Assembly: GCF_000981385.1 (NCBI RefSeq)
Contig: NZ_LATZ01000012.1
Span: 36,394-100,393, forward strand
Origin: Bacillus sp. SA1-12
GTDB taxonomy: Bacteria > Bacillota > Bacilli > Bacillales > Bacillaceae
Direction of reading: 5' to 3'
Length of the DNA: 64,000 nt
Shown here one piece after another: positions 19,610-29,784 of this stretch. Every line of letters starts with the position of its first letter. The stretch's first letter is position 1. The notes below the pieces were generated by a model, which was not told the DNA's origin, did no database searches, and was given only the letters and a program-made list of their open reading frames with translations. Position numbers and translations under genes: made by a program.

Positions 19610-19670
19610 TTACAGCGTGTACCTTCATTCTTAAACAGTTTCTATGATATAGTAGTAGAGGCATCTATCT

Positions 19671-19722
19671 GGGAAGTAAAAGCTTAGCAAAAGCTTTTGT
19701 CCCTTTCTTAAAAGAAAGAGGG
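19671..19722 (+). promoter_or_regulatory. Two alternative hairpins covering the rng ribosome site
   Basis: Hairpin 1: GGGA (19671-19674) plus AAAAGCTT pair with AAGCTTTT plus TCCC (19700-19703). Hairpin 2: CCCTTTCTT (19701-19709) pairs with AAGAAAGAGGG (19712-19722), which contains the rng ribosome site AGAGGG. The two share CCC at 19701-19703 and so compete. Regulatory use is inferred. Confidence 0.45.
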
Positions 19723-19730
19723 TATAAGCA

Positions 19731-21188
19731 GTGCGGAAAGTGTTGATTAACGAAAAAACAAACGAAATTCGTTGTGCTGTAGTTGAAAATAATCAATTAA
19801 CAGAAATTCATCAAACGAATTCTATTCATGATGAAGTGGTAGGGAATATATATGTTGGAAGAGTGACAAAGGTCCTTCCAGGAATGCAAGCTGCTTTTGT
19901 TGATATCGGCTTAAAACAAAACGGATATTTACATCGGAACGATTTGATCTCGTTTCAGCATAATGGTAACCATGGCTCAAAAACATCAATCTCCCATTAT
20001 GTAAGAGAGGGTGAACAGCTGCTCGTACAGGTTGTTAAAGAAGGTACAGATCAAAAAGGCCCGAAATTAACAACAAATCTTGAATTTGGCGGAACGTTTT
20101 TAGTATACATGCCTTTTGGTGATTATCTTGCTGTTTCAAAAAAACTTAAAGATGAGGCAGAAAGAAACAGATTATTAAAAATCGCTGATGAGCTCCGAGA
20201 GGAAAAAGAGGGGCTTCTTTTTCGTACAGCGAGTTTTCATAAAACCAAGGAAAGACTTATGGAAGAATATCTGAAACTCAAGGAGAAGTTCACTTCTTTG
20301 CCTTGGGAAAATGTAAAAGCACCTAAATGTGTATTTAAGACAAGAAGCTTTGTGGAGCGTTTAGTAAATGAATTATCCCTTCATCCAGAAGACATGATTA
20401 TATGTGATCATATAGAGACTGTGCACCTTTTAAAAAAGCAATATCCAAATGTCACTGTTACGTACCATGATCGGAAAGAAGGAATATTCTCAACAAATAA
20501 GATTGAACAAGAGATTGACAAACTCTTAAAACAAACAGTTTGGCTAAATAACGGTGCATTTATCGTGATCGAACAAACGGAGGCAATGACAATTATTGAT
20601 GTAAATACAGGGAAATTCTCTGGGAAGTCTTCCATGCGGGACACGGTTATTAAAACAAATCAAGCAGCTGCAATTGAAATTGCCAAACAAATAAGATTGC
20701 GAAATCTTAGCGGAATTATCTTAATCGATTTCATCGATATGAGATTTAAAGAAGACCAAGAATTAATTGTCAATACGGTCACTCGCGAGATGGGGCGGGA
20801 TCGTGTTCAACACAAAATAATCGGCTTTACTGAACTGAATATCATGCAAATAACAAGAAAAAAAGTACGAGGATCAATTGAGGAAAGTCTAACAACCCGA
20901 TGTAAAGTTTGTCATGGAACAGGACGAATCCCATCTGCTGAGAGTGTTGCCTATAAACTTGAGCGAGAGCTGTGGGAATATCAATTTATAGACGATGAAG
21001 CCATTTGGGTTGAAGCGACAGTCGATGTAATCGAATTGTTTCAAGGTGAAAACGAGAATCATAAAAGGCAGCTTGAGGAAGCGTTACACTTTAAAATAAT
21101 TTGTTCAACTTTATCAAGCCCTGTACCCAATTATCGAATAAAACATATTGGCAGTGTGATCTCAATCACAGAAAGGCTAAAAGCTTGA
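19731..21188 (+). CDS. rng: Ribonuclease G (RNase E/G family)
   Basis: An RNase E/G family endoribonuclease acting in RNA processing and decay. The 485-residue protein has an N-terminal S1 domain (about 35-130; VGNIYVGRVTKVLPGMQAAFVDIG), an RNase H-like/5'-sensor region and a DNase I-like catalytic core with IIDVNTGKF (D290) and LIDFIDM. The zinc-link cysteines are C391 and C394 (CKVCHGTGR), as in RNase E/G. GTG at 19731 follows AGAGGG. B. subtilis 168 lacks this gene and relies on RNase Y/J; several other bacilli have it here, upstream of rplU. Confidence 0.95.
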   Translation: MRKVLINEKTNEIRCAVVENNQLTEIHQTNSIHDEVVGNIYVGRVTKVLPGMQAAFVDIGLKQNGYLHRNDLISFQHNGNHGSKTSISHYVREGEQLLVQVVKEGTDQKGPKLTTNLEFGGTFLVYMPFGDYLAVSKKLKDEAERNRLLKIADELREEKEGLLFRTASFHKTKERLMEEYLKLKEKFTSLPWENVKAPKCVFKTRSFVERLVNELSLHPEDMIICDHIETVHLLKKQYPNVTVTYHDRKEGIFSTNKIEQEIDKLLKQTVWLNNGAFIVIEQTEAMTIIDVNTGKFSGKSSMRDTVIKTNQAAAIEIAKQIRLRNLSGIILIDFIDMRFKEDQELIVNTVTREMGRDRVQHKIIGFTELNIMQITRKKVRGSIEESLTTRCKVCHGTGRIPSAESVAYKLERELWEYQFIDDEAIWVEATVDVIELFQGENENHKRQLEEALHFKIICSTLSSPVPNYRIKHIGSVISITERLKA

Positions 21189-21196
21189 AATAATTG

Positions 21197-21225
21197 TTGC
21201 ATATTTCATAGGTATTTGATATTAT
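21197..21225 (+). promoter_or_regulatory. Sigma-A promoter of rplU-prp-rpmA
   Basis: TTGCAT (21197-21202), a 17-base spacer and TATTAT (21220-21225). Confidence 0.65.
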
Positions 21226-21231
21226 GTTTAA

Positions 21232-21330
21232 TGTTATGACTTGTAGCGCACCCGTGCTACAACCGCTCAGAATAAGGTATAAGCAATGTTTTTGACATTC
21301 ACCTGATTTTGGCGAGTCTTAGTTTATAGG
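21232..21330 (+). ncRNA. Ribosomal protein L21 leader (cis-regulatory RNA)
   Basis: A structured untranslated leader of about 100 bases lies between the promoter and rplU. It contains a TTGTAGCGCACCCGTGCTACAA hairpin-forming stretch. Leaders at this position in Bacillus belong to the L21 leader family, thought to give autoregulation by L21 or an operon partner. Assignment is by position, length and visible hairpin, not by covariance scoring. Confidence 0.65.
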
Positions 21331-21341
21331 AGGTGCAAGGA

Positions 21342-21650
21342 ATGTACGCAATTATTGAAACTGGCGGAAAGCAACTTAAAGTTGAAGAAGGCCAAGTAAT
21401 CTATGTTGAAAAGCTTGGTACTGAGCAAGGTGAAACTGTTACGTTTGACAAAGTTTTATTCGTAGGTGGAGACAACGTGAAAGTTGGAAGCCCAACTGTT
21501 GACGGAGCGACTGTTACAGGTAAAATTGAAAAACACGGTCGTCAAAAGAAAATCACTGTCTTCAAATATAAGGCTAAGAAAAATCAACGTAAAAAGCAAG
21601 GTCACCGTCAGCCATACACAAAAGTTGTTATTGAAAAAATCAACGCGTAA
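21342..21650 (+). CDS. rplU: 50S ribosomal protein L21
   Basis: L21 binds 23S rRNA in the large subunit. It has 102 residues from ATG at 21342, the B. subtilis length, with the conserved start [18 protein letters not shown] and the basic C-terminal [17 protein letters not shown]. An in-frame GTG at 21333 overlaps the AGGAGGTG ribosome site and is rejected. First gene of rplU-prp-rpmA. Confidence 0.98.
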   Translation: MYAIIETGGKQLKVEEGQVIYVEKLGTEQGETVTFDKVLFVGGDNVKVGSPTVDGATVTGKIEKHGRQKKITVFKYKAKKNQRKKQGHRQPYTKVVIEKINA

Positions 21651-21662
21651 GGCTGTTTGAAC

Positions 21663-21998
21663 ATGATAAATGCAAAAATTTATCGTTCAAATGAGGGACT
21701 TATCACATCGTTCATATTATCTGGACATGCTGACTTTGATGAGCATGGCAAAGATTTAGTTTGCGCTGGGGCTTCAGCTGTTACCTTTGGTGCTGTAAAT
21801 GCAGTACTGTCATTAACAAATATTGAACCACAAATTGAACAAGGCGAGGATGGCGGATATTTGCAAGTGAAATTACCTGCTGATCTTGACAAATCAACTA
21901 GTGATAAAGTTCAACTTTTGTTGGAAGGTATGCTGATCTCACTTCAAACGATTGAAAGAGAGTATGGACAATATATTTCTGTATCGAATATCAACTAA
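21663..21998 (+). CDS. prp: Ribosomal-processing cysteine protease Prp
   Basis: Prp (YsxB) cleaves the N-terminal extension of ribosomal protein L27, a step shown in Staphylococcus aureus. It has 111 residues from ATG at 21663 (an in-frame TTG lies at 21657). The catalytic dyad is H22 and C34 in GHADFDEHGKDLVCAG. It is placed exactly between rplU and rpmA, and the L27 encoded next door carries the cleavable extension, so enzyme and substrate are co-transcribed. Confidence 0.95.
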   Translation: MINAKIYRSNEGLITSFILSGHADFDEHGKDLVCAGASAVTFGAVNAVLSLTNIEPQIEQGEDGGYLQVKLPADLDKSTSDKVQLLLEGMLISLQTIEREYGQYISVSNIN

Positions 21999-22002
21999 AT
22001 AG

Positions 22003-22305
<303 letters not shown>

Positions 22306-22318
22306 GTTTAGAAATAAA

Positions 22319-22352
22319 AACTCTAACCTGAAAAATTGGGTTAGGGTTTTTT
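22319..22352 (+). terminator. Terminator of rplU-prp-rpmA
   Basis: CTCTAACC pairs with GGTTAGGG across a short A-rich loop, followed by seven T. Confidence 0.85.
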
Positions 22353-22476
22353 TATTGTAATAAAAAACTAATGTTACAATTTCCCTTATGTTCCATATCA
22401 ATGTTTGTTATAATTCATAGTACAGCCTAATCAAGACATGCAAGTTTTCTAATAAGATCTAGGAGAATAAATTAGT

Positions 22477-23028
22477 ATGAAAAATAATTTAAACGAATGG
22501 AACATTGTTGATCTTTTAAGTCATTCTCGTCATGATTGGATGAATAAACTACAATTGATTAAAGGTAATCTATCCCTACAAAAATATGATCGCGTCAACG
22601 ATATAATAGAAGAAGTTATTATAGAATCACAACAAGAATCAAAGCTCTGTAATTTGAAAATGCCCGAATTTGCAAGCTATCTCCTTACTTTTAATTGGAG
22701 TAATCATCATTTATTGCTTGAATATGAAATTTTAGGGGACATACGGTCCTTGGAACCATTTGATGAAGCGGTAACCAAATGGAGCCGGAGCTTTTTGGAT
22801 ATACTAGAAAATATCGTCGATAAATGCAGTGAAAATCATGTGAACATTACGATCGATTTGAATACTAGTGAAGCCGGAGTTCGTTTCTTTTTTGATTTTA
22901 ATGGCATAATAAATGATACAGACCATATCGAAAATTGGTTAAAAGCAATTGATCATTCACAATTGGTTGTGAATGAATATCACGTTGATACATATGAGTT
23001 AACTACAGTTATTTCATTTGGGATTTAG
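22477..23028 (+). CDS. spo0B: Sporulation initiation phosphotransferase B
   Basis: Spo0B passes phosphate from Spo0F to Spo0A in the sporulation phosphorelay. It has 183 residues. The N-terminal helical hairpin carries the phosphorylated histidine, H19 in SRHDWMNKLQLIKGNLSLQ, equivalent to H30 of B. subtilis. The C-terminal half is a degenerate kinase-like domain without ATP-binding boxes, as in the family. It lies between rpmA and obg, as in B. subtilis, with obg starting 15 bases downstream. Confidence 0.95.
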   Translation: MKNNLNEWNIVDLLSHSRHDWMNKLQLIKGNLSLQKYDRVNDIIEEVIIESQQESKLCNLKMPEFASYLLTFNWSNHHLLLEYEILGDIRSLEPFDEAVTKWSRSFLDILENIVDKCSENHVNITIDLNTSEAGVRFFFDFNGIINDTDHIENWLKAIDHSQLVVNEYHVDTYELTTVISFGI

Positions 23029-24327
<1,299 letters not shown>

Positions 24328-24343
24328 TGATTTAACACTGTGT

Positions 24344-24374
24344 AGAGAGCTGATCATTTGGCTCTCTTTTTTTT
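24344..24374 (+). terminator. Terminator of spo0B-obg
   Basis: AGAGAGC / GCTCTCT stem with a 10-base loop, followed by eight T. Confidence 0.9.
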
Positions 24375-24429
24375 ACGAAAGTGAAGATTTTTGCCCTACA
24401 GAACTTCTATTATGGCTTTTAAGCACATT

Positions 24430-24546
24430 GTTGATTGGTACGATATAACTGACTTTTGCGGGCGGAAAGCGGTGACTTGTACAAGTTAAATGTGAAGGTA
24501 CCTTGACAGCCTGCTGGAGAGAAGCCACTGCAGCCTGAAATCAACA
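24430..24546. repeat. Decayed dispersed repeat, family C
   Basis: It starts GTTGATTGG and ends GAAATCAACA, with GCGGGCGGAAAGCGG inside, matching the ends and parts of the core of the common Bacillus palindromic intergenic element. The remaining bases up to pheB (24687) are AT-rich; I see no gene there. Confidence 0.6.
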
Positions 24547-24687
24547 GGAAAGCATAAGAGTTTTTATTTAAAAGACAACAAACGTTTAAAAAGAGACTTA
24601 CTTAAAAATTTAATTAAGAAAAAAGAAGAAATTTAGTTAATATTGTGATAAATTATCTACATTAAGAAAAATGTTGGGAGGGAGAAA

Positions 24688-25131
24688 ATGAAGGACGCTA
24701 CGTTTTTTTTAGTTCGTGAAGATATATTGCCGGAAGCGATGAAAAAAACACTTGAAGTAAAGAAGTTAATAGAAAGAGGAAAAGTAGATTCTGTAGCAGA
24801 AGCTGTTCAGCGTGTGGATATGAGCCGCAGTGCTTTTTATAAATATCGTGATGCTGTATTCCCGTTCCATACAATAGTAAAAGAAAAGCTTATCACACTT
24901 TTTTTTCATCTTGAGGACCGCAGTGGCACATTATCTCAATTGTTATCGGTTGTAGCAACGGCTGGATGTAATGTGTTAACCATTCACCAAACCATTCCCA
25001 TTCAAGGACGTGCAAATGTTACACTCTCCCTTAATACGAATGGAATGACAGAAGATATCAATCGCCTAATGGCTAAGCTCAGAAGATTGGAATTTGTCGA
25101 GAAGGTAGAAATACTTGGCCAGGGAGCATAA
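24688..25131 (+). CDS. pheB: ACT domain-containing protein PheB
   Basis: A small protein encoded upstream of prephenate dehydratase, once called chorismate mutase PheB; the family is now described only as an ACT-domain protein, probably regulatory. The 147 residues comprise an N-terminal helix-turn-helix-like part (about 20-55, [22 protein letters not shown]) and an ACT domain (about 70-142). GGGAGGGAG precedes the ATG. It is 14 bases before pheA, in one operon. Phenylalanine sensing is plausible but not shown. Confidence 0.9.
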   Translation: MKDATFFLVREDILPEAMKKTLEVKKLIERGKVDSVAEAVQRVDMSRSAFYKYRDAVFPFHTIVKEKLITLFFHLEDRSGTLSQLLSVVATAGCNVLTIHQTIPIQGRANVTLSLNTNGMTEDINRLMAKLRRLEFVEKVEILGQGA

Positions 25132-25145
25132 GGAGTTGAAGATAG

Positions 25146-26030
25146 TTGGCATTAAAAATTGGATTTTTAGGACCAAGAGCAACATTTACCCATTTAGCTG
25201 TACAAGCATTTTTCGGAGAAGAGGTTGAGCAGGTAGGGTATACCACGATTCCTCAGTGTATTGATGCTGTAGCAGATGGTGAAATTGATTTTGCAATTGT
25301 TCCTACTGAGAATGCGTTAGAAGGCTCTGTTAATTTAACATTTGACTATTTGATACATGAACGACCATTATACATAGTCGGTGAAATTGTCTCACCCATT
25401 GAACAGCATTTAATGGTTCATCCTTCAAGAGTAAATGATTGGGAAAGCGTAAGCCGTATTTATTCTCATTCTCATGCGATTGCTCAATGTCATAAGTTTT
25501 TGCATAAAACCTTCAAAGGGCTAACCTATGATTATGCTACATCAACAGGAGCGGCAGCCAGTTATGTTAGCCAGCATCCAGAAGAGCCTGTTGCTGCGAT
25601 AGCAAATAGACTTGCAGCAAAGGAATATGGTTTAGAAATTGTAAAGGCAAATATCCATGATTATCACTACAATCATACAAGATTTGCGATTTTAAATCCT
25701 TCAAAAGATACGGAATATTATAGCCCGTATTTAAAGCCTGATAAAGAAAAAACAACTTTGATGGTGACATTGCCTTCAGATCAGCCAGGAGCATTACATC
25801 AAGTATTATCAGCTTTTACATGGAGGAAGTTAAATTTATCAAAAATTGAATCAAGACCAATGAAAACAGGGTTAGGCAACTATTTTTTCATTATTGACCT
25901 TGATATGCTTGTCGACGAAATTCTTATACCTGGTGCTATTGCTGAGCTTGAAGCATTAGGCTGCAGCGTAAAGCTTCTTGGGTCTTATGAGGGATATACG
26001 ATTAAACAAAATATCGAAAAAGAGGTTTAA
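25146..26030 (+). CDS. pheA: Prephenate dehydratase
   Basis: Converts prephenate to phenylpyruvate in phenylalanine biosynthesis. It has 294 residues. The N-terminal catalytic domain contains GFLGPRATFTHLA, IVPTENALEGSVN and the catalytic TRF motif (178-180). The C-terminal ACT domain contains GALH and ESRP (235-238), which bind phenylalanine for feedback inhibition. TTG at 25146 follows AAGGAG. It forms an operon with pheB, and no chorismate mutase domain is fused. Confidence 0.96.
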   Translation: MALKIGFLGPRATFTHLAVQAFFGEEVEQVGYTTIPQCIDAVADGEIDFAIVPTENALEGSVNLTFDYLIHERPLYIVGEIVSPIEQHLMVHPSRVNDWESVSRIYSHSHAIAQCHKFLHKTFKGLTYDYATSTGAAASYVSQHPEEPVAAIANRLAAKEYGLEIVKANIHDYHYNHTRFAILNPSKDTEYYSPYLKPDKEKTTLMVTLPSDQPGALHQVLSAFTWRKLNLSKIESRPMKTGLGNYFFIIDLDMLVDEILIPGAIAELEALGCSVKLLGSYEGYTIKQNIEKEV

Positions 26031-26043
26031 TTTTATACAATAA

Positions 26044-26073
26044 AAAACCAGGTGTGCTGTATCACCTGGTTTT
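26044..26073 (+). terminator. Terminator of pheB-pheA
   Basis: AAACCAGGTG / CACCTGGTTT perfect stem, followed by a short T run. Confidence 0.8.
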
Positions 26074-26096
26074 AATTTATAACTTTTTTACCTGGT

Positions 26097-26205
26097 TTAA
26101 TGATTAACTTCAAAGCACAGGAGATGCAAGTGCAGTCAGTGCGGCAGAGTGTCAGTTGATAACTGACAGCGCCTAACGACGAGTCTTGCAGTTTCCTACC
26201 AATAC
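26097..26205. repeat. Probable decayed dispersed repeat, family C
   Basis: It lies between convergent pheA and niaR. The GACGAGTCTTGCAGTTTCC segment near 26179 resembles the right part of the inverted family C element. A perfect TGTCAGTT / AACTGACA hairpin lies at about 26150-26168. Assignment is weak because of erosion. Confidence 0.35.
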
Positions 26206-26271
26206 TAGCAGTAATGAGAATAAGTGCTTTTAGTAAAATTGTCGCTTATCAAGGTGCATGCGCATTTGTTC

Positions 26272-26811
26272 TTAGTCTTTTACTAAAAATCCCTCTTTAT
26301 CAAGCTCTTTGCAAGCACGATTTAGTTTTTCTATTGAATCAGCTTGCAAGGTATGCAAATGAAGACCCTGTGTTAATTGTGATAAATAGGCGGCATTGGA
26401 GTGGTCTATTTTTTTGATAAATTCATTTACATCATTTCGATTACCGACCATAACTGAAGCTGTTAATTCCCCATATACTTGATGTTCAACAATCACATCC
26501 TTTACAAACACTCCATGATCAACAAGAATGGTTAATTCTTCTCTTGTTCGTTCAGGGGCATGTTTACATGCAATAATTCGTTCTACAAGATTGGATTGGT
26601 CATTTTGCTTGGATAAAAAAACGTATCCCTGGCTTGTTGCCATAATTGGGTAATTCTTAGCTTTCAAAAGGGAGATATCCTGTACAATAACCTGTCTGCT
26701 GACATTTGCTTTTTTGGCTAATTCCCCGCCAGTAATCGCCTTGTCTGCGTTAGATAATAAATCCAATAACAGGGCACGTCGCTCATCTCCTAAAATTTTT
26801 TCCGTTTTCAA
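26272..26811 (-). CDS. niaR: Niacin-responsive transcription repressor NiaR
   Basis: NiaR (YrxA) represses NAD synthesis genes when nicotinate is available. It has 179 residues from TTG at 26811, matching the B. subtilis length; AAAGGATG lies 6-8 bases upstream. The open frame runs back to 26832, and the ATG at 26820 is too close to the ribosome site. An N-terminal winged helix (about 10-62, GGELAKKANVSRQVIVQDISLLKAK) is followed by a 3H domain with the conserved histidines in CKHAPERT, HQVYGEL and GLHLHTL. It is encoded beside nifS and the divergent nadBCA. Confidence 0.95.
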   Translation of the reverse strand: MKTEKILGDERRALLLDLLSNADKAITGGELAKKANVSRQVIVQDISLLKAKNYPIMATSQGYVFLSKQNDQSNLVERIIACKHAPERTREELTILVDHGVFVKDVIVEHQVYGELTASVMVGNRNDVNEFIKKIDHSNAAYLSQLTQGLHLHTLQADSIEKLNRACKELDKEGFLVKD

Positions 26812-26892
26812 TAAGCTCATCCTTTCACTCAATATGATTTCTATGTTAACAAACGAACGCTCTTTCCCGACTAAAGAAAAGATACAAGCCTT

Positions 26893-28023
26893 TTAAAATT
26901 GTTCGATAATGTTAATAAGGGCTTTTGTAAATGATTCCAGCTCTTTAGCTGTTGTTTGCGCCCCTAATGATATTCTAATATATTGCTTTGCAATTTGCTC
27001 GTCAAGTCCTATGGCAAGAAGTGAACGGGGAGGTGCTTGCATACCTACTTGGCAGGCACTTCCGGTCGAAATGGCAAAACCTTTTCGGTTGCATTCAAGC
27101 ATTATATATTGACCTTCAATACCTTTAATAATAACAGGTAAAATATTTGAAAGGGTATTCTCACTGTTTTCATTTAAAAGGATGAGTCTGTCTCTATAAG
27201 GTTCAATTAAGCGTATGAATTGGCTTCTCAGCTCTTGATAATGGTGTAAATATTCATTCATTTTATCTGCGATATCTTTTGCAGCAGCAGCGAATGCGGC
27301 AGCTGCGGGAACATCTACAGTCCCGGGACGGAAGCCTGATTCATGGGTTGTTCCGGGAATCACAGGCTGCCAATATGCCGATGAATGAATATAGACTGCA
27401 CCGATTCCTTTCGGGCCATAAATTTTATGACTTGAAATGGATATGGCATCAACATACCCCTTCTCGATATGAATAGGCATCTTTCCGAAGGTTTGAACAC
27501 AATCACTATGGAATAAGATCCCATGCTTTTTTAAACATAGACCGATTTCTTCAATCGGCTGAATAACACCAAGCTCAGAATTTCCATGCTGAATGGAAAC
27601 CAATCCCGTATTATCTTTCAGCTTGCTTATAACGACTTCAACGGAGACTTGTCCTTGGTTATTCGGCTCTATGAAGGTGACTTCAAAGCCATCGGTTTGC
27701 AGCCTTTTAAAAAAAGTATAAAGTGATGAGTGTTCGATTTGGGTTGTTATAATATGATTTTTTAATGGATTGACTCCATTTAATAGAGATTGTATGGCCA
27801 AAACATTCGCTTCACTCCCGCTTCCAGTAAAGTAAAGACGTTTTTCATTTCCTCCAATCATATCTGTAATAAGCTTTTTTGAAGCCTGTAAAGTCATACC
27901 GGCGATATGGCCAATATCATGTAAGCTGCTGCTGTTTCCATAAGCATTTTTTGCTGCTTTCATATAGATGTTTAATGAATTTTCACTCATAGGTGTGGTT
28001 GCTGCGTAATCAAGATAGATCAA
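26893..28023 (-). CDS. nifS: Cysteine desulfurase of the NAD locus
   Basis: A PLP-dependent cysteine desulfurase thought to supply sulfur for the [4Fe-4S] cluster of NadA. It has 376 residues from TTG at 28023, with AGAGGTG just upstream; an upstream in-frame GTG at 28032 lies inside that ribosome site. The start IYLDYAATTPMS is typical. The PLP lysine is in SSHKIYGPKG (about residue 200) and the active cysteine in STGSACQVG (about residue 325). It is divergent from nadB, as in B. subtilis, with a NiaR-type operator in between. Confidence 0.95.
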   Translation of the reverse strand: MIYLDYAATTPMSENSLNIYMKAAKNAYGNSSSLHDIGHIAGMTLQASKKLITDMIGGNEKRLYFTGSGSEANVLAIQSLLNGVNPLKNHIITTQIEHSSLYTFFKRLQTDGFEVTFIEPNNQGQVSVEVVISKLKDNTGLVSIQHGNSELGVIQPIEEIGLCLKKHGILFHSDCVQTFGKMPIHIEKGYVDAISISSHKIYGPKGIGAVYIHSSAYWQPVIPGTTHESGFRPGTVDVPAAAAFAAAAKDIADKMNEYLHHYQELRSQFIRLIEPYRDRLILLNENSENTLSNILPVIIKGIEGQYIMLECNRKGFAISTGSACQVGMQAPPRSLLAIGLDEQIAKQYIRISLGAQTTAKELESFTKALINIIEQF

Positions 28024-28161
28024 TGGATTCACCTCTGTTTCTCTTAATTTATGAAGCGTTTATTAGAAAAATTTGTTTATTGTCAAGCCCGTATGGCGAA
28101 AGGCTTCGTTTTCCCTTACGTTTATCCTTAAGAAATAAATTTTGATTGTGTAAAAAAACTC

Positions 28162-28215
28162 TTGTCATTATTTTAAATATATGTAAATATAAGTGTCAAG
28201 ACAGGTGTAAATTTA
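28162..28215 (+). promoter_or_regulatory. nadB promoter with NiaR-type operator
   Basis: TTGTCA (28162-28167) and TAAATA (28184-28189) form a plausible promoter. AAGTGTCAAGACAGGTGTAA (about 28191-28210) has the TGTC..GACA centre and GGTGTAA flank typical of Bacillus NiaR sites. Repression of both directions by niacin is inferred from the known regulon. Confidence 0.65.
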
Positions 28216-28230
28216 CAGGGGGTGACATGT

Positions 28231-29781
28231 ATGCCTCATTCAGACGTCATCATAATAGGCAGTGGAATCGCGGCCCTTTCTGCTGCATACCACTTAAAAC
28301 ATAAACAAGTAACACTAATTACGAAATCTACTTGGGAAAAGAGCAACTCAATGCTTGCTCAGGGTGGAATAGCCGCTGTGATTCATCAAAATGATTCTTG
28401 GAAAAAACATTTTGAAGATACGTTAACGGCAGGGTGTTATCATAATAATCCAATAAATGTTGAGCATCTTGTCCAGAATGGCCCAAAGGAAATCTTGGAA
28501 TGGTGCCAGCGAGGCATGAGATTTGACTGTGATCAAAATGGACAATTTCTTCTAGGGAAGGAAGGCGCACATAGTCATCACAGAATTATTCATGCCGGTG
28601 GAGATGCGACAGGAAGAGCCATTACCCATTTTTTATATCAAGCAACAAAATCCTCAATAAGAATCATAGAAAACGAGATGGCAACAGATTTGATTGTTGA
28701 TAAAGATGAATGCTACGGTGTCTTTACAAAGAGTAAAGATGGAACGATTAAACAGTATTTGGCAAGCAAAACGATTATAGCGAGCGGTGGATGTGGAGCT
28801 GTCTATGGCCATACATCAAACGCTGATGTGATAACAGGTGACGGGATTGCCATGGCTTATCGGGCCGGAGCAGAAATAGCTGATATGGAATTTATCCAAT
28901 TCCATCCGACGATGCTTCAAATTAATGGACAATGTGTAGGACTCATTTCGGAAGCTGTTCGTGGTGAAGGAGCTGTCTTGATTAATCAGAATGGAGAGGC
29001 GTTTATGGAGAGCCTCCATCCACAAGCAGATTTAGCACCTAGAGATATAGTCTCAAGGGCCATATTTTTCGAGATGAAAAAGGGGAATGAAGTATTCCTT
29101 GATATATCTATGCTTTCCAATTTTGCATCAAGATTCCCAACAATTTCACGTATGTGTAAACAACATGAGGTTGATTTAAAACATGGAAGAATACCCGTTG
29201 CACCAGGTATGCATTTTCTTATGGGGGGAATTCGCACGGATGAGAATGGCGAGACAAATATAAAGAATTTACTTGCAGTAGGTGAAGCTGCTTGTACGGG
29301 AGTTCATGGTGCTAATCGTTTAGCGAGCAACTCTTTATTAGAAGGACTTGTTTTCGGAAAAAGAGTGGCAAGCCATTTATTATCATTACCATTAAAGCAG
29401 CCATTATTGGCTGTTAAAGATAGCGCAGAAATTGCAAGTATTGATGGATGTGAATTGCCGACTAAGAAACAAATTCAAGGCATCATGACCAGATATGTTG
29501 GAATACAACGAACAGAAGCAGAGCTAATATACGCGGTAAATTGGTTTGAGAAATATCAGAAACAATTCTCTTTTTGGGCATTTAATGTGAAAAATTTCAC
29601 AAATCAGCAAATTGAAATCATCAATATGATAACGGTTGGCTGGCTGATTTCCTCCTCGGCATTAAACAGAACGGAGAGCAGAGGAGGACATTACAGAATA
29701 GATTTTCCGGAAATAAATGATAATGATTGGCGAAACAAGCAGCTGATCCGAACAAAAGATGAAATGTACGTAGGGGTGTAG
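28231..29781 (+). CDS. nadB: L-aspartate oxidase
   Basis: The flavoenzyme oxidising L-aspartate to iminoaspartate, the first step of de novo NAD synthesis. It has 516 residues from ATG at 28231, preceded by AGGGGGTG; an in-frame GTG at 28222 overlaps that site. The FAD motif is IIGSGIAALSAAYHL near residue 8. The succinate-dehydrogenase-like core has QGGIAAV, GGDATGRAITH, QFHPTML, EAVRGEGA and the C-terminal GANRLASNSLLEGLVFG. First gene of nadB-nadC-nadA, three bases before nadC. Confidence 0.97.
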   Translation: MPHSDVIIIGSGIAALSAAYHLKHKQVTLITKSTWEKSNSMLAQGGIAAVIHQNDSWKKHFEDTLTAGCYHNNPINVEHLVQNGPKEILEWCQRGMRFDCDQNGQFLLGKEGAHSHHRIIHAGGDATGRAITHFLYQATKSSIRIIENEMATDLIVDKDECYGVFTKSKDGTIKQYLASKTIIASGGCGAVYGHTSNADVITGDGIAMAYRAGAEIADMEFIQFHPTMLQINGQCVGLISEAVRGEGAVLINQNGEAFMESLHPQADLAPRDIVSRAIFFEMKKGNEVFLDISMLSNFASRFPTISRMCKQHEVDLKHGRIPVAPGMHFLMGGIRTDENGETNIKNLLAVGEAACTGVHGANRLASNSLLEGLVFGKRVASHLLSLPLKQPLLAVKDSAEIASIDGCELPTKKQIQGIMTRYVGIQRTEAELIYAVNWFEKYQKQFSFWAFNVKNFTNQQIEIINMITVGWLISSSALNRTESRGGHYRIDFPEINDNDWRNKQLIRTKDEMYVGV

Positions 29782-29784
29782 CGG

